NCBI GenBank assembly: GCA_947311845.1
Contig: CAMZMU010000034.1
Coordinates: forward strand, 96,149,131-96,213,130
Direction: 5' to 3'
DNA from: Poa pratensis
Taxonomy: Eukaryota > Streptophyta > Magnoliopsida > Poales > Poaceae
DNA length: 64,000 nucleotides
Positions within the stretch are counted from its first letter, which is position 1. Every line of letters starts with the position of its first letter. This document shows, piece after piece, positions 46,130 to 56,888 of the stretch. The translations under genes and the position numbers were made by a program. The notes under the pieces were generated by a model that saw nothing but the letters and a program-made list of their open reading frames with translations, was not told the DNA's origin and searched no databases.

Positions 46130-46505
46130 ATTTTCCCAAAATAAAAAATATATCATCGCATAATTCATGGTAAAATTTTATAAAAAAATTCACAAACATT
46201 TTTTTGAGAGAATGCACAAACATTGCGTGTTCTGCTGGACCATGTTAGCGTCGGTAAAAGCCCATTGACCCAGTCGATCCTGATCCTATTGCGGCAGGCG
46301 CAGAACAGAACGGGAGGAGTCAATATCCATTTGAGAATTAGAGGAGGAGATTGATTTCGGTTTGGATTCAGATCCAAAAACGGAAGAGGAGCTCTTTAAT
46401 TTTATTCAGTCCCGTCGTGAGATCAGTACAAAAATCCACTATCTCCTCATAAAATCCGTCCTTAGTAAGATCGAACAGCTCGACCGGGAGTGGGGCGTAA
46501 CTAAG
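46130..46505 (+). repeat. Duplicated F-box gene 5' region, copy 1
   Basis: Matches 47050-47925 (minus the inserted hAT MITE) through ggaccatgttag, agcccattgaccc, attgcggcaggcgcagaac, aggaggagattgatt and gatcgaacagctcg. It is a tandem copy of the sequence just upstream of the F-box gene, but without an F-box exon after it. Confidence 0.8.
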
Positions 46506-46727
46506 GGTGCGTTTGGTTGAGTGGGCATGAAAAACTGGTCGGGGGCACCCAACTACTTGGTTGTTCGTAGCAATTTTTCATTTTTGATTGTGTATGGTGG
46601 TTGAGTCAATTTTCTGTTTGATTAAAGGAATAAAAATGATTAGGGTAGCCATATTTATGTTTCTTTTGAGGATTTGAAATGGTTAGGGTGATATGATGAG
46701 AGTACCTTCATAATATATGTTTTAAAA

Positions 46728-47050
46728 GGGAAAAATTGTTCAAATATTTATATTATAATTTGGTGAGGAGAATTTCTTAATTTATTGGGGTAAAATATTA
46801 GCACGGGACTTTGTTCAAATATTTAAAAGGGAAAATTTGTTCAAATATTTATAAGGGAATATTTTGCTCTAATAAGTAAAATGGAAAATTGTTCAAATAT
46901 TCTTAATATATAAAAAGGGAAAACATTGTTCAAATATTTAAAATGGATTTCTTAATACTATATCTTAAAAGGGAAAAGTTTATTCAAATATTCATATAAT
47001 ATAGAAAAGGGAAAAGTTTGTCAAATAATCTTAATCTAAAAAAGGGAAAT
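46728..47050. repeat. Degenerate AT-rich minisatellite
   Basis: About seven degenerate units of the form aaaagggaaaatttgttcaa followed by atattt, roughly 35-60 bp each, separate the two copies of the F-box 5' region. Confidence 0.6.
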
Positions 47051-47925
47051 AAAAATTATTCTCCCGAAAATATATGAATTAGCTACCCATAATTCTTGGT
47101 AAATTTTATTAAACTTTTTTTGCACAAACATTGCTTGTTCAAGTGGACCAAACTAAGGATGGCAATTTTACCCATGGGTACGGGTACCCGCGGGTACCGT
47201 ACCCGGGTACAATTTTATACCCACGGGTAGTACCTTACCCTACCCGTTAAGTCGTGGGTAGGGCACGGGTATAACCTCGTACCCGCGGGTATACCCATAC
47301 CCTGCCCGTTTATATACCTTACTGATGGAGGTCTAACATTCATTCTCGTGAGCTTGTGAAGTTATGTTAAAGTTTTATCAATTGTCAATTTGAGTTGAGA
47401 TAATTTTCACGTATTCAAATATATGTTATATTGAGTTGAGATAAATATTTTTTATCAAATGTGTTATCGATGAATGTAAAATTATGAATAACTTGTGTAC
47501 TATTTGATCTACCCATTGGGTACCCAATGGGTATGGGTACCCGTCGGGTATGGGTACGGGTAAAGTTTCATAACCATGGGTACGGGTATGGGTAGAATTT
47601 TGTACCCATTAACTTCACGGGTATGGGTATGGTATTGCTCTACCCACCCCATACCCTACCCATTGCCATCCTTAGACCAAACGCTTATTTGGTCCATGTT
47701 AGGGTCAGTAGAAGCCCATTGACCCGATCGATCCTGCTCCCATTGCGGCAGGCGCAGAACATAACTCCGTTAAATTAAGGAGGAGATTGATTCCGGTTTG
47801 GATTCAGATTCCGAAACGGAGGAGGTGCTCGTCCTGAGATCTGTACAGGAATCGGAGTGCTCCTACTTATTGCTACTACTACTTGTTACGATCGAACAAC
47901 GCGCCAGGGAGGGCGGCGCAACTAA
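47050..47925 (+). repeat. Duplicated F-box gene 5' region, copy 2
   Basis: The copy directly upstream of the F-box gene. A hAT MITE (47155-47674) splits it; without that element it aligns with 46130-46505. A short open frame (47798-47989, MDSDSETEEVLVLRSVQESE) lies in it and may be untranslated leader. Confidence 0.78.
47155..47674. mobile_element. hAT MITE rich in GGGTA/TACCC motifs
   Basis: 520 bp with ends TAAGGATGGCAAT and ATTGCCATCCTTA, and an exact 8-bp duplication GACCAAAC (47147-47154 and 47675-47682). Both subterminal regions are packed with TACCCGTACCC / GGGTACGGGTA words, the usual form of hAT transposase-binding repeats. There is no coding capacity. Confidence 0.94.
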
Positions 47926-48022
47926 ATCTAGAATTAGCAATAAGGAGGGTTTGAGTTCTTCCCTAGATCGAGACAAGGAGGAACAATAAGGGGGCGATCT
48001 CTGGCCGCTCAATTCATTGGAG

Positions 48023-49708
48023 ATGAATAGCATCTCGGCACGAGCACTGCATGGGATATATCTCAGGACGAGGAGGAGCCTGAATGTAAGTGTTATGTTA
48101 TTTTTCGTTGATGTTTACTCTACTACTTTTTTCAACATGTCGTTCTGTGTGTGCATGATACCTTTCTGTCTTTACATGAATGCGACACAGAACTCCGCAG
48201 CTCGCCGCAGACGAGATAGGCTTAGTGAGCTGCCCGACGACATCCTACTCAACATCCTGGAGCGGGTGAACACCCTGGATGCCTTGAGAACCTGCATCCT
48301 CTCCAAACGTTTGATGTGGCTCCCAGCCATGCTGTCGCGGTTTGACATAGCCATCGGCTCCCTCATGTGTCACCACGACACAGTGTCTGAGAGATTTAAT
48401 ACCAGCCACATTGCTCGGTACAACAATGTTGTGGCACGTGTCACGGAGAAGGTCCTGAGTGCGAAGAGTCTAGATACCTCCATCATCCACGAGTTAAGGG
48501 TTGCATGCTATCTGAGGCCTGATGAGTGTCTCCCCATCACCAGAGCTTTTGCGAGCATCATGGCAACCCACAAGGTCGTTAAAGCTGAGTTTGTGCCCCT
48601 CGTGGAGAAGCCCTTTTCAAAATGCACAGATAACGATCTTTCGCGCTATGCGCATTGGTTCAATATGTGTCTTGCTGATTGTCCATCTGCATTTGCTGGC
48701 CTCACGAGCCTGTGGTTGGAAAACATGAGGTTTTGTGGAATGGACATCTCCAACATTCTCAGTACCTGCAAGCAGTTGGAATATTTGTGCCTCACACACT
48801 GTGACGCAGGGCTCCAATCGGTGTTGCTAGTGGAACATGATCAACTTGTTGAGCTCATCATCGAGGATGGACAATTCGGGGCGGTCCATCTCAAGCGTCT
48901 ACCAAAACTGCAATGTCTGACTCGTACTGGTTGGTGGTACCCAGACCCCCTGACCTTTGGTTATGTCCCGCAACTTTCAACGCTAAGTCTCGTAAATCTA
49001 GGTACCGGTTCCACCATGAATCTCTAGTTAAGTCAGCTCCTTGCTAATGCCCCCTCAATAAGAGACTTGCATATGGATTTTGAAAGTGAAAAGGTACTCA
49101 CTCATTTCAACCTATTATGTGATGCTTATAATGATACTTCTACCTCTTGAGGAGTTGCAGCTTAATTGCACTAAATTACTAACTTGTTTCTTGTGTGCCA
49201 GATTTGGGTTGTGCCAGAATGCCCTAAACTGCTTATGCCCGTGTTTCGCAAACTAGAGATTGTGAATCTGGATAATCTTCCGGAAGACTGTGATGTCGCT
49301 TGGACCATGTTTATTCTTGAAGCTGCACCTTACCTAAGGGAGCTATGCATCACGGTGTGGGATCATTGGTGCAACATGGCGATAGACCAGGACGTTCTAT
49401 GGGAAGGAGAATTACATGAGAAACCAAAATATAAGTGGCAACCATCTGCATCCGGTTTAAAGCACAAGAATCTGGTCAAGTTTACCATCCACGGATTCCA
49501 GCCCAATGAGTATATGGTGCGATACGTTAGGCACATCATGGAAGTCGCCGTGAACATTGGTGAGATATCTCTGCACGACAGGAAAGCATGTCGGATTTGC
49601 CCTTCTACGTATCCGACGACCAGCAAGGAGAAGGATATGCTGAGGATGGAGATGACCAAGGGCTTGGGGTTGGCAGCTTCGCCTGCTGTGATCCACTTCA
49701 GGTCCTAA
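48023..49708 (+). pseudogene. F-box/LRR (FBD-type) protein gene with one premature stop
   Basis: F-box proteins are substrate receptors of SCF ubiquitin ligases. Exons: 48023-48085 (MNSISARALHGIYLRTRRSL), 48191-49093, 49202-49708; both introns are phase 0 with GT-AG ends. The F-box is RLSELPDDILLNILERVNTL followed by DALRTCILSKRLMWLP (about residues 30-65). Leu-rich repeat-like segments follow (LTSLWLENMRFCGMDISNIL, LEYLCLTHCD), then a C-terminal region with YLRELCITVWDHW and LVKFTIHGFQPNE. The full product would be about 490 residues. A TAG at 49025-49027, just after STMNL, stops it within exon 2, 22 codons before the exon end. All other signals are intact, so this is either a young pseudogene or a gene making a 321-residue product. 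Confidence 0.85.
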
Positions 49709-50058
49709 TAATTGAGAATAAGACGCATGGTATCACTATGGCGTAGATTCGCTAGAAGAGTTGGACAATTCAGTAAGAAAGGTTCATATGTATTCTTACT
49801 GCTATTTTTGTTTAGAAATTGAAGATTGTAACATCTCCTTGTGGACATAACAGTAAATGTTTCTGTTTTTACTAGTTGTTCATGGTGCAAACTTTTTTTT
49901 CCAGAACACGCATAAGCCATGCGTGTCTTCTGTATTAAGGTAGAAAGGAGAATATTTGCATAACAGACAGAGCAGGTCACAAGCGATCCAGCTCTGAACA
50001 CCACATTGACAAGCGATTCATGGTGCATTCCTAAGCTTATTCAGTTTTAGCCTCTCCG
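49709..50058. other. Intergenic, nothing recognised
   Basis: 3' flank of the F-box gene. AT-rich, no gene or element seen. Confidence 0.4.
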
Positions 50059-50605
50059 CTAACTAGCTAATTTTCTGTTACCTTGATGTTCCTGCAGTGC
50101 TGCTTTGTCTATCAGGCTGCTGGCCTCCTCGATTTCCCATTGGTATTGCTGGTTAATCTCGGTTGTGCCTGCCCGTAGTGTCTCCGCCTGAGACCTGCTC
50201 ACCGCCACCAGCTTCTCTGCTCCCGAGTTGGTGTCCTTCATCATCACCATCACCGGCTTCTCCGCCGATGACTGTCCTCCCGATGCAGTAGCCTGATAGG
50301 CTAGCAGCCTAGGTGGCCTCCCGCACCGCTAGAGCGCGAATCACTGCCCCGCTTGAGTCTCTCCGGATCAGCAACCTCCAACCGCGGCTTGTGCAGTTTT
50401 CCACGATCGTAGCCATGGCCGCCCTTCTTCTTCGTGGGATTGGCTTCGCCAACGCCCAAAGTGTCGCATCTGTCAGGTCGCGCAATTGTTGATCCCCCAC
50501 CCTCCGCACTTCCCCTGGAATCGCCTCCTCCGCCGCTCTCGCAAATGCCACCAGCGTCTCCGCGCTCTCCATCTCCAGGCCCGAGTTCTCTGCCATGGTG
50601 TCCAC
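50059..50605 (-). CDS. Unrecognised small protein gene, possibly frameshifted
   Basis: The minus strand opens MDTMAENSGLEMESAETLVA from 50605 and runs through RRVGDQQLRDLTDATLWALA and RRRRAAMATIVENCTSRGWR to VREAT and a TAG at 50309. A second frame directly downstream (about 50290-50059) reads VMVMMKDTNSGAEKLVAVSR and NQQYQWEIEEASSLIDKAAL, with similar helical, charged character, so the two may be one gene separated by a frameshift near 50305 or by a small intron. Together they give about 180 residues. I do not know the family; there is no signal peptide or membrane segment. The start at 50605 is the first ATG of the frame and has a second in-frame ATG 9 bases later. Confidence 0.45.
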
Positions 50606-50676
50606 GAGCGTGCAGGCTCACTGGATCCTGGACATACAACTATGCTCAGTGGTGGAAGGGAATACATGGTCGGTTC

Positions 50677-50936
50677 CAAGGTTTTGGTTCCCGATAGAAA
50701 AACAATCCCGAGGGGGGGTCGGGATTACAGGTGGTAACCGGAAAACCCCGACCGGTTATCGGATTAATTTGAAAACTAAAATTCAAAAATTCAAAAGGGG
50801 TTCCCGGTTTGACCCTTTGCCAAGGGATTTTGTGAAAATTTAACATTTTCAAAAAAGTTTGGGATTTTTTGCCCAGGATGAACATTTCTCCGGGGTGGTC
50901 GGGAAATCCGGTTACCGCCCGGTAACCAAAACCTTG
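50677..50936. mobile_element. hAT MITE, 260 bp
   Basis: Ends CAAGGTTTTGGTTCCCG and CGGTAACCAAAACCTTG (16 of 17 match) and an exact 8-bp duplication GTCGGTTC (50669-50676 and 50937-50944). It sits just upstream (5') of the minus-strand gene at 50059-50605. Confidence 0.93.
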
Positions 50937-51056
50937 GTCGGTTCTGCGGCGGCGTGCGTGTCAACGGCGTGGGGTACGTACGTGGAGGCGCGAGAGCGAA
51001 GGTCCCATCCTTCTTTTCTTTTTTCTTCCGAAATAGCATCATCGCCATACTCACTT

Positions 51057-51385
51057 TGGATCCATCAATCTTAACGCCAACCTACACTACAGATGGATAA
51101 ATCTCTGCCTCCTCTGCTCTACTCTGCCATATGTCTCTCCGGCCAGTCCGCCGAAAATTGCGCCGGCCGCCGTGTTAACCCAGCTAATTAAAGACCGGCA
51201 AACCATCCATACTTAATCAACCAGGCCACTGTTGAAATTCGTATATTAATTTTGCTGAAAAGTTTCTATAATAAGTACAAGGTCACATCATTCTATAAGC
51301 CGCAATGCATACTATGCCAGTGTCTAAAAAAACGAAAAAGAAAACGCGAGTGACCCTTGCTAGCTAGAGCTCTTTGGCGATGACC
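51057..51385 (-). pseudogene. Relic duplicate of the 3' end of the SDR39U1-like gene
   Basis: This segment aligns with 53231-53655. Shared blocks include atctctgcctcctctgc, gtctctccgg, taattaa.gaccgg, agtaca.ggtcacatcatt and tagctagagctctttggcgatg, the last being the final codons and TAG of the SDR39U1-like gene read on the minus strand (AKEL-stop). It is therefore an old partial duplication of the gene's end and downstream flank, with all upstream exons lost. Just right of it lies a Stowaway MITE. Confidence 0.75.
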
Positions 51386-51441
51386 AGTCATCACCGACCT
51401 ATCGGCAGCGTATGTACATGACAGCAGGTATAAAACTTTTA

Positions 51442-51564
51442 CTCCCTCCGATCCATATTAATGGTCTCAACATTGTCTAGATACGGATGCATCTAGTCTA
51501 AACACTTAACTAGATACATCCGTATCTAGATAAAGTTGAGTCCATTAATATGGATCGGAGGGAG
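51442..51564. mobile_element. Stowaway MITE, 123 bp
   Basis: Perfect-looking ends CTCCCTCCGATCCATATTAA and inverse, TA on both sides. Same length and family as 37943-38065, and less mutated. Confidence 0.94.
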
Positions 51565-52439
51565 TACATCAGTTCAACAATTGAGCTGGCCGGGTCAACG
51601 ACGCGGATCTGTCTCACTTGCAGCAACGTCGACATCTTCAGAGAAAGTGCAGCTGGAGATTGTAAACTTATATTTTGATTCATTATAAAAAAAATGTAAT
51701 ATTTGATTCTGATGTTGTACTATCTAGTGTCATGCAATATTTGATTCATTATCAAAAAAATGTAATATTTGATTAATTTTCACTCAATTTTCAACTATTT
51801 CCTAAAAACACCTACCGCACATTAATCTTGTCTTTCAAGTATTTTTTTCTTAAAAATAAATGTTTGTAAACTTGTTATCAACTCTGGAGATAACATTTAA
51901 ATGCCCGGGGAGAATGCGTTGGATCAAATTTTACTTTGTGGCGAAGCCGAAACGCAAGCGGCATGCCCAGAGCGCTTGTGCATGACATGGTTCGAGATCT
52001 GGAGATATTTGGTTGACCCTTTTTCCGTCGCTATTGTGGTGGGACCCATGTGTAGGAAAATTGTTTTACCCATCTGAGCTGACATGAAAAATAGATAGGT
52101 CCCACATGTCACAAAACGAATCAAACAAATTGCAAATGTGGCAGACCTAACGGGAGCCGTCTTCACAAGTCGGTCGTGTGGTGTATAAATAAAAAAATCG
52201 TCAGATTTAGTGGCTTGATACAATTTGAGTAAAATCTACCAAATTTCCGTGAGAAGTAGTAACATGTCGAAAATTTCCTATAAATAAAGTCACATCAATA
52301 CCATATATGGGTTATTCATGCATGCATTGACGAAGAAAAGTCGACGACTCATACATTCAGATCATACACTAGATGGACATGTTTACAATATAGGTAAGTA
52401 CAGCAGTATATCGTTCGTTCTACTTAAGATGGATATGCA
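51565..52439. other. Intergenic, AT-rich
   Basis: No recognised gene. A small duplication of aaaaaatgtaatatttgatt occurs near 51690 and 51757. Confidence 0.4.
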
Positions 52440-52593
52440 CTCCCTCTGTTCTAAATTATAAGATGCTTAATTTAGATATTTCAATATACACTATATACAT
52501 ATTTGAATAAGTGAATCTACGTAATAAAACGCGTCTAGATATATATGTATATCAATATAAAGCTAAAATATCTTATATTTCAAACGGAGGTAG
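52440..52593. mobile_element. Stowaway-like MITE, 154 bp
   Basis: Ends ctccctctgttctaaattat and inverse (atatttcaaacggaggtag). TA follows on the right; the left site is CA, so one flank has mutated. The two halves fold back on each other. Confidence 0.75.
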
Positions 52594-52846
52594 TAATACA
52601 TAAACTTTGCTGATAATGCGTTTAAGGCATGGGCAGGGTCAGTATGGATGGATCGATGCTGGAGACTGCGCGTCCGATGCATGCATGCTTTTCCGTAGCT
52701 AGTTTTTATTTGTGTCGCCTCCGGCCGCAGCAGCAGCAGCAGCAGGCGCCGATGGCGGGCCGTCAAACCAGCACATACGCACGCATGTACATACACAATA
52801 ACAAGTAAAATTAATTATCCAGTAATAAGTAGAAACACAATGTATG

Positions 52847-53067
52847 AATGTAGCTTGCTAGGTTCGAACCCTAGCCTGGTTGCTCGTTGAGCGGGTTCAC
52901 AAATGCTGTCATCTGCGGGCTACTCTTTATTTTGCTGTTTCTAGGGCGATGCTTAATCGTTCTCGAGTGCTGTAAATGCTGATGTAAGACATGATGGTTT
53001 TCTTTTCTATATGAAATGGAACCGGGGCGGGGCCCTTTATATCTAAAAAAAATGTAGCTTGCTAGGT
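52847..53067 (+). mobile_element. Short retroposon with 17-bp TSD
   Basis: The insert 52864-53050 (187 bp) begins tcgaaccctagcctgg and ends ccctttatatctaaaaaaa. It is flanked by exact AATGTAGCTTGCTAGGT at 52847-52863 and 53051-53067. The first bases, joined to the target, resemble a tRNA B box (ggttcgaacc), so a truncated SINE is possible; a truncated LINE tail is equally possible. It cuts the 3' part of the small secreted-protein gene. Confidence 0.88.
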
Positions 53068-53068
53068 A

Positions 53069-53227
53069 CCCGTCGACGACGTTTTTGTGCTTGCGCGCAG
53101 CTGCCCCTTCCGTGCCATCATCATCTTTGACGACATCCAAATTGAAATGCGCCGTCGCCGTCGCCGCCAGCAGCAGCAGCACCACCGTCGCAAACGCAGC
53201 GATCTTCCTCGTCCTCATCGTCACCAA
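53069..53227 (-). CDS. Small secreted-type peptide gene, 3' end hit by a retroposon
   Basis: The minus strand encodes MRTRKIAAFATVVLLLLAAT (from 53218; another ATG at 53227 adds MVT), an N-terminal signal peptide with a clear hydrophobic core, cleaved probably after ATATA. The mature part HFNLDVVKDDDGTEGAAARK is short and acidic and continues GYLASYI. The retroposon at 52864-53050 lies right after this, so the frame now runs through it to 52871 (118 residues in total), with a tail that is not native. I do not recognise the family; there are no cysteines, so it is not a defensin or thionin. The 3' end of the SDR39U1-like gene lies some 400 bp to the right on the same strand, so this gene is downstream of it. 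It may no longer work. Confidence 0.5.
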
Positions 53228-53489
53228 GCTTGGATCGGTGGATCAGTCTTAACTTAATTAATTGGAGGGATCAATCTCTCTGCCTCCTCTGCCGTATATA
53301 TATATACTGACATGCATGCATGCCTACATAAGTCTCTCCGGCTCGCCGGAGGTTGCGCCGCCCGCCTGGCTAATTAACGACCGGCCACAAACGTTTCACG
53401 CCTAATTGCTTGCCACGTCCACGTATACGTTCATCTACAATGAAATCTATATATGGGAGTATTGTCCATCGACACAAGGTTCTTCATTA

Positions 53490-53536
53490 AGTACATGGTC
53501 ACATCCCTTGCAAAAAAAAAAGTACATGGTCACATC
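53490..53536 (+). mobile_element. Minimal retroposition scar (15 nt) with 16-bp TSD
   Basis: AGTACATGGTCACATC at 53490-53505 is repeated exactly at 53521-53536, and only ccttgcaaaaaaaaa lies between. The inserted tail resembles the end of the retroposon at 28518-28722 (cttcgcaaaaaaaaaa). It is best read as an extreme 5' truncation during LINE-type insertion. It lies in the 3' flank of the SDR39U1-like gene. Confidence 0.8.
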
Positions 53537-53629
53537 ATTCAAAAGTATGTAAATCCCGTCCGTTTATCAGCCTCGCTCATAATCCATAAGCCAGCCAGTC
53601 ACTCGAGAATCAACCGAGCTGCAGGCCGG

Positions 53630-56416
53630 CTAGAGCTCCTTGGCGATGGCCTTGAGGGCGTCCCGGACGTAGGGGTACCGGTAGCTGAACCCAAGCTCGC
53701 CAGCCCTCACCGGAAGCACCTTCTGGCCGTCCAGCACAACCGTGGCGCCCTCCCCGAGCACGACCTTGAGCGCCAGCTCCGGCACCGGCAGCCACGAGGG
53801 GCGGCCAACCTCCTGTCCCAGCCGCTCGCACATCTCCGCCAGCCGCACCGGGTGCGGCGCCGTGCCGTTGATCACGCCGCTGTACGCCGGGTTCCTGATG
53901 GACTCGCAGATCAGCTCCACGATGTCGTCCAGGTGAATCCACGAGAACCACTGCCGCCCGGTGCCCAGCGGCCCGCCCGCGAACATCATGAAGAGCGGGA
54001 TCATCTTCGCCAGGGCGCCGCCGTCCTTGCCGAGGACCACGCCGATCCGGAGCAGGACCAGACGGACGTCGTCTTGGTTCACCTGGCGTGCCCTGCCCTC
54101 CCACTCCCGGCATACCTCGGCCAGGTAGTCGTTGCCCGATGGGCTCGATTCGTCGAAGCTGTCCGTCTCGCTTGTACCTGTCGCGCATGCATGCAGTTTC
54201 TTTGTTGTTAGTTCAACTGACCAACTTATTAACTCATCAGGGAACAACATAATAAGAAAAGAAAGAGTAAATTATATCAGCAAACACAAGCGGGTTTCGC
54301 AAAACCAAAACTTTAGGCCGTCTGACAACGTTTCTGACACTACGAACACTAGTCACACGCAACGTTCCAAAGATGCTCCGGCTTTTTTTTCCTTTGGACC
54401 GCATCCGCATCAGTGTTGATAAACTATTTTCTTAATCATAAATCTGAAGAAAAAATCAAGTTAACTAGGTTCACTGATTAATTTGCAAAATTCTTAGCTG
54501 AGCATGTTTGAAAAGGTTTTTCTGGTTTCCGGCCAAATTTCAGTAAAGAGTTTACGGTTTGGGGCCAAATTTCGATAAAAATATTCACGGTCAGGTTCGA
54601 AACAAAGATCCAAGAGAATTTTATTACTTAACCACAACTTTGCGGGCAAGTTCTTTCATACAACCAAAATCTCACGGTTTAGCTCGTTCGCCAGCAAGCA
54701 TTTCCAACATTCCGAACACTAGTCAGACCCCAAGTGACACAGAAGCTGGTCAACTGTGGTTTTCCCCTACGACCGGATCCGGCGAAGCCTTGAGAAAACA
54801 TTTAAAAAATCATAAATCTGACGCAATTCCAGTAATTCAAACTACCTTACATGATTAATATGGGAAATTATGACCTCAGTTTGCCCACTGTTTTGAAAGG
54901 TTTTCCAATTTTGTAACTTCCGTCATAATTTCAAAACAAAGTCAACTTTTTATCAAGCAAAAAAATGCATTAATTCAAACTAGGATAACTGAATAATATG
55001 GTAAATTTCAAGCCTTTTTTTCCTACTTGGATGTTTTTTTTTCAATATTAGCCAATTCTTTTTCAAAAAATTTAGGGAACCAGCACCCGACGAATGGCAC
55101 ATCGGTGAAGTTGGTGGTCTTGGTTATGGGCAGCCTTTTGACTAGGTTGACTACACTAGATGTGATGTGGCATTGTCTCGGAAGCCCGTCACCCGTCTAA
55201 CGGTGGTGACACACATTGATGTCCTGGTGTGTACTCGGTCGACCGAAGCCTTCCGATCGCTCTGGCAGAGCAAGTTTTTGTGACTTGCGATTGACTTCAC
55301 GTTGACACGATCTCCCTTGTGCCTCAGATGGTGGTTGTGCTTGGTTTGTTGTTTTCTCATCTTTGTTTCGCCTTCAGTGGTGGTGTGGTGTATTGCAACG
55401 TTGAACCATGTTTTTATTTTACTTCTTATGAAATATTGAATGAAAATGGTTCAGGCAGGCCTTTTGGCCTACCGTAGATCCCTCAAACAATCTCTTGATG
55501 GTGGTTTGGTGAACCACGTCAGCTGTGGTCTTTTATAAATATTATCATGGTCAGCTGTGGTCTTTTATATTGTTGCCGAATGAAAATAAAAAAAGAAATG
55601 CGTAGCAGCAGTACGTATGGATATTACCGTAGTAACCGACGGCAGTTGCACTGACGAAAACAGAGGGCCGGGCGTCAGGAGCGGCATTGTTGATGTGATC
55701 CACGACCTAGCTTCAGTTCAATTCAATTCAGAGGGGAGTTAACTAGTTGATGGAACGGCTTGATTTGTTTGTTTGTAATGTGCCATCTCGGCGCATGTAT
55801 GTACCTTGGAGGTGACATTGACTCTGCTATGCATGATCTCCCTCTTAACCTCGGGCGACCACCTGGTGCTGATGGGCATCCCGGCGAGGTTGACGACGGC
55901 GGTGGAGCCTCTGATGCAGCGCTCCCACTCGCCCTGCTGCTCCGCGATGGTCACTCCCGGGTACGTGGATGCTGCAACCAGACTCCAGAGCAATGGGTGA
56001 GTACTGAGTACAATGCAGCAAGCAGCAATGAGCAGTTAGCTAAATTACCGGGGAAAAGAGAGGCGGCCTTGGAGGCGGAGCGCGTCAGGACGCACACCTT
56101 GTGATCATCTACACGTTGTTGTTAAGCAAGCAAGAGCTATTAGTATTGGGCAAGTCTAAGTGGATGGATTGGCGATTGATATGATTGGTTGAGGAGATAT
56201 GAGCTGCGTGCGTGCGTACGTACCGGAGAGGAGCTTCTGCACCAGCCTGCGGCCGACAAACCCGGTGGCTCCCGTGATGGCCACCGTCAGCACCTCGTCG
56301 CCGCCAGTGGCGCTGCAGCAGAAGACGAGCCTGCTATTAATCCTCCTACTGCTGCTCGTCGTCCCTAGCTTGAGGGCGGCGAAGGAGGATGGGAAGCAGG
56401 GGCGGAGGGTGGCCAT
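53630..56416 (-). CDS. GC1: Chloroplast SDR39U1-like epimerase (SulA / GIANT CHLOROPLAST 1 family)
   Basis: A complete gene in five exons: 56416-56224, 56108-56049, 55971-55805, 55706-55628, 54177-53630. All introns are GT-AG and phases agree; the CDS is 1047 bp, 348 residues, close to the Arabidopsis homologue At2g21280. The N-terminus (MATLRPCFPSSFAALKLGTT) is a Ser-rich plastid transit peptide. The Rossmann nucleotide-binding loop is ITGATGFVGRRLVQKLL (about residues 48-64). Further epimerase-family segments are VVNLAGMPISTRWSPEVKRE, FVSATAVGYYG and RIGVVLGKDGGALAKM, with the C-terminal DUF1731-like RPSWLPVPELALKVVLGEGA. Family members sit on the stromal side of the inner envelope and affect plastid division in Arabidopsis; the catalytic activity is not settled. 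No defect is seen. Intron 4 is 1450 bp. Confidence 0.95.
54178..55627 (-). other. Long intron 4 of the SDR39U1-like gene
   Basis: AT-rich. It contains two diverged related blocks (about 54290-54480 and 54650-54860) sharing cgaacactagtca and cataaatctga, which suggests an internal duplication or an old element. No coding exon is apparent. Confidence 0.4.
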
Positions 56417-56716
56417 GGACCCTGCAGCCCTGCTCTGCCTGCCTTAGCTTTGGATAAGGGTTGTTCCATCCCGTGCGTGCAGTTGCACAATGAAATGCAA
56501 ATGCTTTGCTTTGCTTGGTTGGCCAAATATGAGCCACCCCACCCGCAGTACCCCACACCCACGGGTGAAAGACTTGTTGGGCAAATATCAGCCCCGTCCC
56601 CTCACAGGACACACACAAGGCCGCTTGGTTTTCCCCTTCTCCTTCCCAAAACAATAAAAACACTTGTACTGCAGAGATGTCGAAAAGCATGAATGCCTAT
56701 CATGTTTTACCCAAGG

Positions 56717-56888
56717 AAAAAAATAGCGCGCTACAGAAAAATAGTGTCGGTCTTAAAATATGCTATTAGCGTGCTATTTCGCGCTATACCGTGCTATTAG
56801 CGAGACATTGTACACTGATCTATTTAGCGGCATCATTTTCAGGACGCTATAGCGTGCTATTAGCGGGGCTATATCGCGCTATTTTTTT
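56717..56888. mobile_element. Probable MITE with AAAAAAATAGCGCG ends
   Basis: Inverted ends AAAAAAATAGCGCG and CGCGCTATTTTTTT bracket 172 bp filled with GCTATTAGCG-type repeats (at least five). Such GC-word subterminal repeats are typical of hAT MITEs. No clean target duplication is visible, so the exact ends are uncertain. It lies about 300 bp upstream of the SDR39U1-like gene start. Confidence 0.5.

Noticed and set aside
52720..52760. Poly-Leu frame over a CAG repeat as a gene
   Set aside because: The frame is a microsatellite translation (gcagcagcagcagca) with no supporting signals.
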